The translations under genes and the position numbers were made by a program. DNA of 64,000 bases from positions 690,344 through 754,343 of the forward strand of contig ML976676.1 of the NCBI GenBank assembly GCA_010015655.1, read 5' to 3'. Below, piece by piece: positions 20,409 to 32,631 of this stretch. The stretch's first letter is position 1, and each line of letters begins with the position of its first letter. Below the pieces are notes generated by a model. It ran no database searches, had not been told where the DNA came from, and saw only the letters and a program-made list of their open reading frames with translations. Origin of the DNA: Bimuria novae-zelandiae CBS 107.79 (Eukaryota > Ascomycota > Dothideomycetes > Pleosporales > Didymosphaeriaceae).

Positions 20409-22639
20409 ATGGCAGTTTGTGCTACCTGCACAGGGTTGCAAAAGCACCTCAAAGACCCCGCTCAAGACATCGCGACGGGGACAAGCTCGGTGCGATGGAT
20501 GAATGCCACATTAGCACACCTGCGAGCATCTTCCGGAGGTTGCCGGGCCTGCGCTCTCATTCTCAACGGAGTGCTCCTTTACCATGGTCGGTTTGCGACC
20601 GTCAAAGAAGACAAAATCAAGGTTATCGCAGAATCATTCCATTCGGACCGAACGAAGACATTACAGGAACACTTATCGGTCGAAATACGATGGCAAGAAC
20701 ATCAAGACGAGTGTGGCGATAGCGACGATGAGCATGAGCATGAAGAAAGTTATCCAGACCTCAAATTGGAATTTTTCGCAGATGAATGTAAGTTACCTAA
20801 GCCTTAGGTTCGTGAGCGGCCTTACGCAGGATTGTACGATCTAGGGATGCGCGGGGACCTCCGCTAACGATACAAGATGGCCAATCGGCATTCTCCGCTG
20901 TTGGTCGTGGGCGCCCCATTATCACCAATCCGTTGCACGAAGCGGGCATCAGAACTATCCGCAACGTGCTAGATCAATGCAACGTAGAACACTCCTTATG
21001 TTCGGATAGGAAGGCTGGAGTGTTGCCGCGCAGGGTACTCGATCTCTCACAGGAGCCCTCGAAGGGTATCCGATTACTAGAAGCAGAGTCCAACAAAACG
21101 GCGCAAGACAGGCCAGAATATTTAGCTCTCTCTTATTGCTGGGGAATCGGACGTGGGGTCCCGCAAACGACAACCAAAACGCTCGGAGCACACAAAAAGA
21201 ACGTGCTATGGTCTTCACTGCCGAAAGCTTTCCAAGAGGCCGTTCTGCTCACCAGAGCGCTCGGCGTCCGCTACCTCTGGATCGATTCACTTTGTATCGT
21301 ACAGGATGACCCTTCTGATAAGCTTCGCACTTCACTTGAACTGGATAGCATCTTTGGCAATGCACTGTTGACAATTGCAGCAACCTCCGCAGTAGACCCT
21401 TCCCAAGGCGTCGTTGCGCCTCAAATTCAAACCTTCAAGCTTCAAGCAACGGACAGTAAAAGAACGCTTTCGAAAATCTATGTTCGAGAACAGCCATCAC
21501 ATTACAGTTTCAAAGCGCCATTCAGTCCAGGATCACACATGAACGACTGGGAGCTTCCATTCAATACATCGAAACAAGCGAACGCGCAGACACCACTGCT
21601 AAGACGAGCCTGGGCATTTGCGGAAAGACTAATATCACCACGTGTTCTCCACTTCACAAGTAGCGAAATGATACTGGAATGCCGGGAAGGGTTTCTGTGC
21701 GAGTGTGGGCGGATAGCTGACTCAACCTACGATTCGCGAACGACAGACTCGGTCAAGCAAGAGTTTGCAAGTCTCACAACTAGAAGCGGGAAGCGGGAGC
21801 CTAATAAGCGTACCGACAGCTTAGTCTCCCAATTCGCAGCTACCTCTCTCACGAATGACGTCGGCACTGCGTCTGCAACCAGCGCACTAGAACTTTGGAG
21901 CTACATCGTGACGGAGTATACGGCGCGGAACCTTACCCACGACGAAGATAGACTGCTAGCCATCGCCGGGGTCGCGAAAATTCTCTCACCAGTTACCAAT
22001 GCAGGGTACATCGCGGGTCATTGGACAAGCAGCACGCTCGGTCTTCTTTGGTATCCAAACGAAGGAACCCACTGCAGGCGACCTAAACAAGTCCTAGGGC
22101 GCAATACACCAAGCTGGTCATGGGCATCAGTTGAAGGCTCCCCGATTTTCTTCGACAACTCGTCTGCGATAGACTTGGCTTGCTCCGCTACATTCCCGGT
22201 AAATGGCTCTCAATCTCGCATCTTCTCGCCCGCCAGCGGTGACACCGTGGAACTCAGCGCAGCCATGGCCACAGATGTTACGTTCAGCGAGGACGCACCA
22301 AACGAATATTTGCTCACGCGGAACGGAATCAGCGTAGAGTTCCAGCCTGATGTCATACCCATCCGAGGAGAAGACATGGTGAAGTCTGGAGAAACTCTTG
22401 TTTGCGTCTTGGTCAGCATGTCGTTTCGCTCATCGATCCTTGGTATTGTCCTAAAGAAGATGCGGACAAAATCACCTGCATACAGACGTGTCGGCCGCCT
22501 TGAATGCTACGAGTGCTTACGAGTTGGGAAAGAAGACGATCCAGAAGACGCTGAGGCGCTGTTCGAGCACTGGTTTCCTGAGGTGGACGATATGACGCAA
22601 CTAGACGAGCGGCCTCGCCAGACGTTCAAGATCATTTAA
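20409..22639 (+). CDS. HET (heterokaryon incompatibility) domain protein
   Basis: Two exons, 20409-20787 and 20877-22639, separated by an 89-bp intron (GTAAGT donor, GCTAAC branch, ACAAG acceptor), give 713 residues. The N-terminus has a CATC...CRAC cysteine arrangement common in these proteins. The HET domain begins near residue 207 with EYLALSYCWGIG and continues through LGVRYLWIDSLCIVQDD, SIFGNALLTIAATSA and a PLLRRAWAFAERLISPRVLHF block. The C-terminal part (SRKPSW-like NTPSWSWASVEG) is also typical. HET proteins trigger cell death when genetically different hyphae fuse, usually through a partner locus; the actual partner cannot be inferred. No disruption is visible. An internal start would lose the cysteine region, so the ATG at 20409 is preferred. 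Confidence 0.92.
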
Positions 22640-23181
22640 TTTAGTTATTTCACGCTCGCTCAGTTTTATATTGACAGCGTTTTTTCTCTCAACCTGTCGC
22701 CGGTCGTTTGGGTAGACTTTCAATCAATGATACCAATATTTCTTTCTGGTCACCGTCCGCTCCGGCCTTCCCACCTAGTATAGGGCACACTTTCGCAAGC
22801 ATGTTCGTCCCCCATAGTGCCGCCCACTGCCCAGGCCGCTGCACTACTCTTCTCGACCGATCTCTCTTAACAGGAGTCCCTATTGTCGATTAGCTGGGTG
22901 GCGAGGCGGATCCAATTTACGTGAATGTGGGGCATAATTAACAGCACACAGGCACCGCAGTACTTCAACCGAGGATTGATTGCCCAGCCAGAGGCACTTC
23001 GAAATACAACCCACTCACAATATCTCAACAAATCAGCGCATACAAAGAGTTTCTGCACGCACGCCCGTTCGAATCGCCAGGAACGACCGGGACTGGAGCA
23101 TCACTATAAGATCTCCAACCAGCTCGCTCAGCTCGACAATCAACACCCTCATAGACGTGCTCATTCTCACCTCCCACCAAA
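22640..23181. other. Intergenic region
   Basis: About 540 bp between the HET gene and the downstream secreted-protein gene on the same strand. It should contain the HET terminator and the next promoter. No gene, repeat or RNA is evident. Confidence 0.5.
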
Positions 23182-23973
23182 ATGCTACCCACTACCCTCC
23201 TCCTCACCACCCTCTTCGCCACCGCCTTCACCCACTGCACACGCCCCCTTCTCGCCTCTGCCGTCTCCGCCTACCTCACCGCGCAACTAACCGGCTCCCT
23301 CTCCCCCTTCACCGCCTACATCTCCAATACCACCTTCCTCGGCTACTACGAAAACGCCATCAACCTCCCCCTCTCATCCAGCCTTATCGCAAACCCCCTC
23401 CTCCTAACGCACAACCGCACCATCTACGACCTCTCCTCCTGCGCCACCTTCACCGAGCTCGTCGTCGCCGGCCCCACGAACCCCTTCGTCATCGGCACAC
23501 AACTCCGCTTCACAAACCATAAAATTAGCAAGGTCGACTCTATCGTTACGAAGCCCGGGGATTGGCTGTTTAATGTCACGGGATACTAGTTCTGGACTTC
23601 CCGGGAAGCGTGGGACCCGATTCCTATAAGTGAGCGCGATAATGCGGATACGATAAGGAAGGCTACAGACGCGTATCTAGACGTTTTTAGTAATCCAAAT
23701 GTCACTGTGCCGTGGGGGACGCCGTGCGTGAGACTGGAAGGCGGCCTGTATGGTGATCCTGGGGTTAATGGGACGTGTGCGGGTGGCGTGCCGACGGGGG
23801 TGCCGATGAAACGGAGGAGGTATGTGGTCGATGAGGAGATGGGGGCGGTGGACGTGTTGCTGGATTTTGGGAAGAGTAGGTGGCCGGATAGTCATCTTTT
23901 TCGGGTGGAGGGCGGGAGGTTGAGGTATGTGCATACGTTGACGCATTGTGGGGTGGAAAATTGTGGGCTTTGA
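23182..23973 (+). pseudogene. Secreted DUF8021-like protein with one in-frame TAG
   Basis: A single plus-strand frame from the ATG at 23182 to the stop at 23971-23973 gives 263 codons, interrupted only by TAG at 23587-23589. A hydrophobic leader (MLPTTLLLTTLFATAFTHC) predicts secretion. Segments such as YDLSSCATFTELVV, VIGTQLRFTNHKI, GDWLFNVTG, DPIPISERDNADTIRKA, VPWGTPCVRLEGG and RYVVDEEMGAVDVLLDFG match, from memory, the fungal secreted DUF8021 family. The match continues smoothly on both sides of the TAG. The stop falls between Tyr and Phe where homologs have a hydrophobic or aromatic residue. It could be a pseudogene, a sequencing error, or read through. The first half is extremely C-rich and the second half extremely G-rich on the sense strand. 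Confidence 0.7.
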
Positions 23974-26900
23974 GGGTAGCGGGGGGTTGGGCGTGATGGG
24001 ATGGTTTGATAGAGTTTGGGGAATTTGGGTTGTGTTTGGGAGCGTGATGGGTTTCCTTGGTGGGGTGGCTGTATGGACACTACCGGTTCCATTAGAGCTG
24101 GGTGAGGAATGTGTTTGCAATAGATTTAGCCAAGGTTCCCTTGGAGAACTGGTCTTTGACGGAATGCCCTGCTTCCGACGATACACTCTATGTCGGTAAA
24201 CGTTCATTTGCCTAGAATCCATATCTGATCGACCGATAGAACTGGCATTCTTACACTGACAGACTCTTCCCACCGATCTCACAGGTGGATCAATTCCACA
24301 CCTTAAAGCTCACCGCCATAGCGCACCCCTCCCTCTGAATCGCCGACTCCAATCCAACACCCATGCTCCGAACCCGTCCTAAACACTCAACCGGCAGGAG
24401 AGTCCGCTGCCGTTTCCAGCAACCCCTAACGTTGTTCTGACTACCATTCTCACTATCGTGCGCGACGACACATATATAATAGGTACAACCGTACCTCTCC
24501 TAGCAAACCCTCGCGTGTTGTCAAAGTACCGGCAAGCACACCCACCCCACCGCCCTAGAGGTCCAAAATACCCTCGCCATACTCGCCCGTGTCGCCTACT
24601 CCATGTCTTTGTTCATGACACGTCACGTATCCGGTATGTCACCATGCTGACACGCTAGTAGAGGGCGGGAGAACTCACCCCCTCACACTGACGCGCCCAC
24701 CAACCAAGTGCCCTGTCTTCGTCAAACCAGTCTCGCTAGTCCCATCGTCACTCCATGTAATTCCCAGAAAAGAAAGATTCAGAAGGAATCCGGTGTCATG
24801 CGCTTTCTGCTAAAGAGGGAGTGAGCCCGAAGGGTTGGTGCAGTTAGTGGTTGGTCAGGACCTGGAGGGTAAATGGTGCCTTGTAGCTTCTGCTGTCTGT
24901 TTCGTTGCTCTGATATCTCAGAAGCGAAGTGGGCTGAAGGCTATAAGGGGATGGAGTGGCTTTAGTAATGACTCCCCAGGCTTCCATGAACCCCGTCTGT
25001 AGAGCGCTTCTGCGTTTTGCCGGCATTTGACTTGATTGATGACTCCATGAGAAGTGTGAGATCGTGGGACGGAGAAACTGCCATGCAGTGTGCCCAATAG
25101 GAGAAGTTTCGAACGAAGGAGCGCTCATATGCACAGGCTCTAGGTGTTGCCTATCGGGTCAAATGCCGACACAACTCCCGCGCCTATGCTGAGGGCTTCA
25201 TGAAGCAGCAGTTGATAATGGCCAGGAGCGTGTAGTTGCTAAACAACCAGGTCCAACGTTCTCCACTTTCCCCGACGGCAGCGGAGAAGATTTCGGTACT
25301 TCCACATGCGTTGGCTTTTGAGGTCGACGATGGTACGATGCACGCAGGCAAATAACTCGCATGCGTAACCAAGCCGACATGCATACCAGAGCCCCCACCT
25401 GTCGCTTTCGCCGAGTTCCACCCTCGCCGATCGCACGTTGTACAGCCGAAAGCGGCCAACAAAGCCTCCAACACACTTCGCACCAATTTAAGTCGCCATT
25501 TCGCAGCCCTTCGTTGCAAAACTCAGACGGGTACAGTAATACCAATAGTGCGTGGGTCCTCGCCGCGAAAGCATGATGGGACACAGCTCAATCCTGCCTC
25601 TAGCGTCCGGCGCGGAACCAAATTCGCAGACACTCGTAACAGTGACAGGTCGCGATATGTAGCCAAAATTGCTGCCAAATGTATCCGCTCCACCCAAGCC
25701 GACTGCCCGGCTGTAGCACATCTTACTCACGACCCGCTGTCTTGGGTGCGGCGCTGCAGTACTAGCGGGCGTAACTGGACAAGCGGTGAATTTGCGATTT
25801 GCTGGGTGCTGCACGGGTACAGTAGGTGTTCACGATGCGCGTTATAATGCTTAGCGGCACCCACCCGGTAGGTTGCTTCTGGAGGCTGTTGTATGCGAAT
25901 CTGTCTGCCCCGGGAATGGTTTATTGACCGCGCGGCTTTTCTGGGATCAACCCTTTGTAGGTCGGACCGAATGGAATGCAAAGCCATTGAAAACAGGCTC
26001 TGAAGCCAGTGCAAGACGTCGGCAATGCAACTGAGTTGCAGAGAATATTCGTTGGCGAGTTGAAGTTGTGCCTTGCCCTGCATCCGACATCCCGCTCCCC
26101 ACGTGTTGTTGCATGGAGTATCGCGGCTGCCACACAACGGGTAAGGGACGCTTGCTGTTAATGGACAAGTACAACACATGTCGTATTGGATTTGTAGGAT
26201 CAGATGAGCAGATGACACTTGCGGCGTGGAGAATAAATGGTTTCGTATGTGATCAGCGTATTGTAGAGACCTGTCCGGGTAGTGTCGGTGCCAATTGCCT
26301 TGTTTTCATCGGCTGGGAGCAAGTCGCACGCGGAGAGTACACCGCTATACGTAGGATTCGCGGCAACAGCAAAGTCAATACAATGCTAGGTCAAACACCG
26401 GCGTCACGATGTTGATAGGGTTGGTGGGAGAATTGGCCATGTCGCAGGCGCGCAGCACCATATTTCTTGTGCACGAGGCTAGGCAGAATGTCTGATGTCT
26501 TGTACCTCTTTTGACAAGCTGTGTGGAATGATAGCTGTAATCTTGCGGTCCTTCTTACGTCGACAGGTAGAGTAGACGCGCTACCAAGGGCTGGACCTAT
26601 CATGGCCATTGCCGAAAGACTGCGAGCACACGAGGTAGTGTAAGGCCACCGGGCGGCCGAAGATGAAGTTGTCGTGCACAGACAACTCCATGATATCTGT
26701 CAAAGTATTCTTCGAAAAGTATTGGCTTCCCCTCCTCCGAGCGATCGTCGCCAGGCATACACAAGAGCGGTGACCCTGAAAAAGCTCTCTAACTGTCTAT
26801 CAGCGGGGCCCAACATAGCGTACTCAGAATTGAGGGAAGAAGAACGTGCATCGCAACCGGAAGCGTCTGGTGTTGAGATTGTGAGTTCCAAAGTCGGTCC

Positions 26901-28414
26901 GTGGGTGCTGCGCAGACGGTGCAGTGTTCCCGATGCATGGGCATTGGATATAATCTCTCCTAAGATCGTCCGTTCCCAAATGAAGAACAAACAAATTAAA
27001 GCAGGTGGGCTGACTATTGCGACATGTCCCTCTACGGGATAAATGACATCCATTCCTAATCCAGGGGGTGTCTGGTAGTGCATTTGAACAAGCTCAGACG
27101 GAGTCAGACGTACCCAACTGCAGACTCCGACGCAGCCAAGGGCAAGAGGTTGCACGGCGATCCGAGGACCATGCCGTCGCCATTGGATGTCCGAAGACAA
27201 AGACACAAAGACGCGTAGAATAGGAAACACTAGAAGAGGAGCTTTCACCTCTCTGACCGGTGACAAAGACGGCGGTCCACTAGAGGCTCAGGGTAACAGA
27301 GTGCAGTTGCAGGTGCCGCAGGGTCCATGAATATGACGATCCTATAGACTTTAGGGTGTCAAGTTGAGAGGTGATCGGCGCGCTCACACAGCCAGCTCGC
27401 CGGGCGCGTGGAAGTGTCGCACGGTGGCAGCAGCAATACTGAATTCGACAACTGGAGGCACGCAAACGGGCTGGCAACGGCGTTCCTAGAGTACATAGGA
27501 GTCACGTTCTTCTCGAGGGCGACGGGTCCTTTGGGCGCGCTGGTCATTCCACGAGTGTCATGTCAGCACGGGTAGCACGGGAGACTGAATAGGGCAGAGT
27601 GATGTCAATCCAGTCAGGTGCATGGTTGGTGAGACGGCGCGCTGCGACGGCGGTGGTTGGGGGCAAGCAGGGCGAAGCTTGGGCGGCTTTCCCTGCAGCC
27701 CGCTAATCTTGCCGGAAGCGCGTCCATCTTGCCTGCATGCGGCATGGCGGCGCAATCCCTCGACGTCATTTCCTCGCCCACGGGTGAAGGCAGCACTTTT
27801 GCCAGCCGCGCAGATCGTTGCGGCCATGATGCGGCATGCGTGGCTGCGGGCGCCGTGAGTAAAACCGTGGGCGCGCGCAGTTTGCAGGCGTCCTGCTCGT
27901 ATCTACTGTACTCTTTGCAGCTGCATTAGAAAAGAAGCTGATTACCCACGGCACTTTTGACCCTCACCGCCGCCGCGCTACCTTCACTATAGCTCGTCGT
28001 CCTGTAGGTCACTTACATTGCGCTAGCGCTCGAAGATCGACATCACCGAAAGCTGGGAGCAACTATAGTGCTCGGTGAGGTGGGCAGGTGAAGACTGTTT
28101 CCCTCGTCGTAGCCATCATCGCTGCTGCTGCTGCTGCCCGACACTGCGCCGGCTTTGCCTCTACACCACCATCTCCACACTCACAGTCCCACTCTCAACG
28201 CCAACAGGCAGGGTCAGGCCGACTTCCGCTTCCGATAGGACCCTTTGGCGGCAGTTGCTTAGCGTCCCTCAGGGACGAGCGTCCTTTATCCTCGCAGCTA
28301 AAAAGCACCACCCTTGGCGCTGCCCACTGGTCTAACGGCGCCGTCTGTGCCGGTTCTCGCAGCCCACCACACACCTCACAGAGCCGCACTCTGCAGTCAC
28401 ATTCCTCTTCTGCC
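23974..28414. other. 4.4-kb gene-poor region
   Basis: Both strands carry many overlapping frames of 60-190 codons (for example 25727-26218 and 26700-27266 minus) but none has recognisable domains, and splice-linked exons did not assemble into a known protein. Base composition is ordinary, not RIP-like. The last 300 bp (GC-rich, CTG and CAC repeats) are probably the 5' untranslated region of the SCOC-like gene. A lineage-specific gene could be hidden here. Confidence 0.4.
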
Positions 28415-29179
28415 ATGTTGGAGACTGCGACTGCTAACCCCTTCCCTTCCTTCGCCGTCCACGACCATCGTAGCCCTTCGTACCCAGACGACATGAGCTC
28501 CAACTCGTCCGACTCGTCGGTCAGCGAGCAGGACCAGGCCCGCCATGTCGACGAGGACCAGACCAAGCTGTCGCGCCCGCGCCTGGGGAGCAGGAAGTCG
28601 AGCGGCACCATCATAATACCGCGCGACAGCCCGCACGTCGAGCTCAAAGAGGAGGAGTATGACGACGGCGATGCCAGGACCATGAGCCCGCGACGGAGCA
28701 GCGAGGAGATTGAGAAGATGGGCCAGGAGGCCCGCCAGGCCTTGATAGAGTGAGTCGACCCGTCTTCCATTGCATCCCGCCGTCGCGCCTGCCTGCCGCA
28801 CCTGGATCCCTGCTGCCGGTGTCTTCGCGAGGCAGGCGCGACGGACAACAGCCTCTCAACGCGAGTGTGTGCCGTTACTTATCCGTCTACTCTGTGAAGC
28901 CCCTGGACCCCGACGCTGACCTTTGTCAGGCAAGCCAAGGCTCTGCAGGCCAGTCTGATGGAAATCGTGGACCGTGTCGAGATTGTAAAATCGGAACATG
29001 AAAAGCTCGAGGGCGGCAACAAGTTCCTCCAGTCGTGAGTTCCTCAAATTTCCTGGCTTTCGCGCCGGTCGTGGCTAACCACTAGCAGCTATATTGGCGA
29101 GCTGATGCAGACAAGCAAAATCACATCCACGGGTGCCGGCAAGAGCAAAGGCAAGGCCAAGAACCGCATCATCAAGTAG
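28415..29179 (+). CDS. SCOC-family short coiled-coil protein (DUF2205)
   Basis: Three exons (28415-28749, 28930-29034, 29089-29179) encode 176 residues from the ATG before LETATANPF. The first half is a Ser-rich acidic disordered region with PRLGSRKSSGTIIIPRD. The conserved part straddles both introns: QARQALIEQAKALQASLMEIV, then DRVEIVKSEHEKLEGGNKFLQ and SYIGELMQTSKI, a heptad-patterned helix typical of the SCOC family. It ends with a Lys-rich tail (GKSKGKAKNRIIK). Animal SCOC binds Golgi Arl GTPases and regulates autophagy; the fungal role is less known. The frame is open upstream to 28088 with a leader-like start, but a cytosolic start at 28415 suits the family better. Confidence 0.85.
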
Positions 29180-29618
29180 CAATCAGCGCTCCAACCGCCC
29201 GGGCCGCCTGTCTGGGAATTCGTCGGCTTGCGGCGCGGAGTACACCAAGTTGGCATCCTCCCGGATCTGGTTGCATCATTGATCGAAACGACACGTCCGA
29301 CAAACCTCCACTACCCCCTCATCATGACCATATATCGTCTCATCCTCCAGGAGCACACGAAGCGATTCGCACAAGAAGAAGCACACATTGAGTCGCATTT
29401 ACCAGCGGTTGCATAGCGGCATCGGGCCCCCGGCGTTTATCTGTTACTTCGCATCGACACTCCCGCTTATTCGAATTTCCTTCAACACTCCGCCTTAAAT
29501 TCCATTCTCCACACTGTTTAGATTCTAACCCCACCGCTTTTATACCATGCGTTTCACGGCATTGCTCACGAGGCTGGACATTTGTTTTTGTACCCTGCCG
29601 CCCGGCACATGGCGACCT

Positions 29619-29645
29619 GGCGTTAACCGGCGTTAACCGGCGTTC
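29619..29645. repeat. 10-bp tandem repeat (GGCGTTAACC)
   Basis: Two full copies and a partial third copy of GGCGTTAACC in the intergenic region downstream of the SCOC-like gene. Each unit contains the palindrome GTTAAC. No role can be assigned. Confidence 0.6.
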
Positions 29646-30379
29646 ACAATTATTTTGGTTTCCCGAGTCTCCGTCTGGCATGACACAAGGCCGACCCGTT
29701 CGGTGTAGACACTCGCTCAGCCGAGGATGGCGCTTGTTGGTGTATCAGTCTGTAGCTCGATCCATGAGTTATGTACGGTTTCCGCTGCGGTCTGAGCCTC
29801 AGGCGCAGTTGGTCCCTTGATGGAGAACGCTTGGGCTTTGGATATATCGTATAGATATTCCCCCAGATCAATGTAGCAGTGTTTGTTCAATACTATTCCT
29901 CATACCACACGTAGGTTTGAATTTGGAAGTGGCCTCATACGACCTATGTTCAGGCTTTGGAAGAGCGCTTCGCGCATCGTGAGTTCGAAATTTGGAAAAG
30001 GACCCCATACCGTATTCTCTGATCGCACTTTAGAAGAGCGCCGTCGGTATACGATTCAAACTTCTCCAAGGCCCCTGCCGTGTAAAGAGCGCTTTGCAGG
30101 CAAAGACGCCGCATTAACAACTCGGCCCCATTCCAACCCCCGGAAAACTCGCCTCCTAACGCCTCTCCTCGCAGGCAGTGTCCATGTTCGTCACACACTC
30201 GTAGCTCCGCCTCCCACGTGCCGAACGTAGAAGTTGGATATTACGCACGTCAGTCCGCGGAGCTCCATCGCGCCAACGCACACGTTAATGCGTTGGCACG
30301 CGGATACGGAATCTTCTTCCCTGCCACCTCCCGCAGGCGGGAGATCTCGAATCGAGATCGAGATCGAGAACCAGATTTA

Positions 30380-30474
30380 NNNNNNNNNNNNNNNNNNNNN
30401 NNNNNNNNNNNNNNNNNNNNNNNNNNNNNNNNNNNNNNNNNNNNNNNNNNNNNNNNNNNNNNNNNNNNNNNNNN
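30380..30474. other. Assembly gap (95 N)
   Basis: Ninety-five unknown bases. The true length is unknown. Open frames that cross it are artefacts. Confidence 0.99.
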
Positions 30475-31727
30475 GTGACAGAGGACAGCGCGAGGAATAT
30501 TCCTGGATGGCGACGGAGCCAAAGATGTGGATGCGACTTTTCGAGGAGAGCTGAGATTGGGAGTGTCGTGCAGGCGCTGCAGTGAAGTACGGCTTGTGTG
30601 GGTGTAACGCGTTTCAGAGACGGTAGGGTATATTTATCTCAGCTTCCACGGCCACTGAGACTCAAATTTGAGCATCCCGCTTTCCTCTTCCACATTTTTG
30701 CGACGACCACGCTGATTACACGCACTCACTCGACGGGAGCGAATGGGTTTGTAGGCGAGACAGCTATCCGTCCCAGCGCGCGCGGTATGTTGGGTGGGCG
30801 GACATTCGGTGGAAGGCAGGAAGGTGAGCGAAAACGTGTCTGGTTTGAGCTAGACTGGGGTGTGGGACAAGGCGAGGTGGGAAGGGGCGTGAGAGGCATC
30901 AGTCCGCTCATGAATGTAGTTCTGGAGTCTGGGGTGAAAGGGCGCAGGGGGTATGGACTCGCTTGTGTAATATATGAATTGGGAACATTTAGTGTTGAAA
31001 CTATGGAGTTTTTAAGCGTCGATGAGTGTCGCTGGGATATCTTGCGTTCTGTGTCTGTGAGGTAGGTAGAAGGAACCTTTGCGCTGCTACCTGATGCCGA
31101 ACGAGCTCACCGTGTGCTTGCGCATCTTAGCCGTCTGTGCAATAAAAGCTCGTTCGGACGACGACGCCTCCCTGGATAGAATATTTCCAACTCAGTCGCA
31201 TGGGCGTTCGGTGCGTGGACCTAAGCGTTGGTTTTCTCAAACTCTTATCTCAAGCCATCGTCTACCATTAACCTGTCTCCACGGCGAAAGAACCCGCCCC
31301 AAACTTTCCTCCCTGTTCCCGGGCTTGTGCAGTTCGACCTTGACACCCTTGATCAGTCCCACATAGGCTAGCGCAAAGCGCGCACCTACTTCGACATGAG
31401 CTTTTCGAGTGTCAGGTGGGATAAGATCTCATGGCAACCAACACTCTAATGTATAGAGCGGTTTTGAGTAGGTTTTAGAGCTCGATGAGGCTTACGATAC
31501 TAGTGAGAGTCTGTGGTGTTTGGGATATGAGCGTCTAGAGGTGGTGATCGTGTGACACGTTATCAATGTTGGTTGCAAAGCGGGAAGGAAGCAGGATTGT
31601 AATACAACTTCACGATAATGAAATGTTTCGAATTTCACTTAGCATTTCAAATATCCAAATACAGGTATTTCTGACAAAGCCGTCCATGGTCCCACATTCT
31701 TCCAGTTGCTCCTATATATACTCCACC

Positions 31728-32371
31728 CTACGCTTGCCAGCACCTTGCGACCAATTCGGTGATACCAACGTCATTCGTCTCGAACGAGTAGAGAGCGACA
31801 CCGAGGGCGACGGTACCGATGCGGAGAGCCCAGTCGGCAGCAAAACGAGTCTTGGGAATGCGCTTCCTAGGAATGTAGTCGACGATGCAGGACCTGGCAG
31901 CCGTTAGTATGTGAAATCTTGTGACCGTGCCGCGCATTGAACATACTCGAAGCCAATGTGGGAGTGCAAGACCAGCAGCGCGCAAAGAATTGAGTCGGTG
32001 ACGGGGTTCAGCGATCCGGCCGCGAAAGGAGCAACAGTGAGGGGAACGAGGCCAGCGGCGAGGATTCTCTCAAAGCTCCAGTGGTAGCTTCCGTGGGCGT
32101 AGTCTGCGTTCGGCACTGGCACAGGAATGTTCACGCTTCCCTCGATCTTTTGAGGCAGCGGAGGGAGGATCTGCTGGCGCTGGGTAGCGTGGAAGGCAGC
32201 GATCCTGGCCGATTTGGGGACTGCTGGGCGCGCAAAGGCTGGGCGGAGCTGCTGGATGAGCGGCGAGCACTGGCGGGCAGAGGAGCTTGTGAAGGTCGAG
32301 AAGACGCGTTGCGAGACGGCGGGGGTAGCCGCGCTCTGTCTGAGCAGGCCGGGGCGCATAACAGAAGCCAT
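31728..32371 (-). CDS. SDH4: Succinate dehydrogenase membrane anchor, CybS subunit
   Basis: Two exons, 32371-31947 and 31893-31728, joined by a 53-bp intron (GTATGT donor, TACTAAC branch), encode 196 residues. The first 60 residues are Arg/Ser-rich with few acidic residues, a mitochondrial presequence. The mature part has three hydrophobic helices: ERILAAGLVPLTVAPFA, DSILCALLVLHSHIGFE and ALRIGTVALGVALYSFE. The sequence LHSHIGFESCIVDYIPRKR holds the heme-ligand His region and the Asp-Tyr pair of the ubiquinone site. With Sdh3 it anchors complex II in the inner membrane and passes electrons to ubiquinone. It is divergently transcribed from the processing peptidase gene across 260 bp. An upstream in-frame Met at 32434 exists, but the start at 32371 fits better. 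Confidence 0.95.
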
Positions 32372-32631
32372 TGCTACTGCGGGTGCTCTGGGCAATGGAC
32401 GTGGAGGAAGACAACTGACGTGTGGAACAGACAATCGTGAGGCTCTATGGCGATGGCCCGAGGTCGACCGCTGTGGTGCACACTTGATTACGTCGGAAGT
32501 GTGTGATTGGCTGTGGTGCCTTCCCCTTCCGGGTTACGCCGAGTCGCAGTTTCCTCACTCTTTGCCAAGCAGGTACAGCTCCAACGACCTCATCCAACCC
32601 ATCGATCCCCAATCCCGAGCGAGCATACGCA
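32372..32631. promoter_or_regulatory. Bidirectional promoter region between SDH4 and the MPP beta gene
   Basis: Only 260 bp separate the two divergent start codons. Both genes serve mitochondria, so shared control is plausible. The spacer includes TGATTGGCT (32511-32519), whose ATTGG core is an inverted CCAAT box, the site of the HAP complex that regulates respiratory genes in fungi. That role is inferred from the motif alone. Confidence 0.55.

Larger units (their letters stand above)
29180..31727. other. Intergenic region containing an assembly gap
   Basis: 2.5 kb between the SCOC-like gene and the SDH4 stop, interrupted by 95 N at 30380-30474. Frames such as 30598-31065 plus have no recognisable similarity. 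The left gap edge is a GAGATC-type short repeat (GATCGAGATCGAGATCGAGA), a plausible cause of the assembly break. Confidence 0.45.

Noticed and set aside
22925..23522. 121- and 180-codon Pro/His-rich frames upstream of and over the DUF8021-like gene
   Set aside because: They arise from the C-rich sense strand read in the wrong frame.
25727..27266. Minus-strand frames of 163 and 188 codons
   Set aside because: No recognisable motifs, no splice-supported extension, and overlapping frames of similar length on both strands.
28088..28414. Upstream extension of the SCOC-like protein with a signal-peptide-like start
   Set aside because: SCOC proteins are cytosolic and short; the extension is Ser/His-rich low complexity, so the ATG at 28415 was preferred.
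30218..30554. ORFs spanning the N block
   Set aside because: They depend on unknown bases inside the assembly gap.
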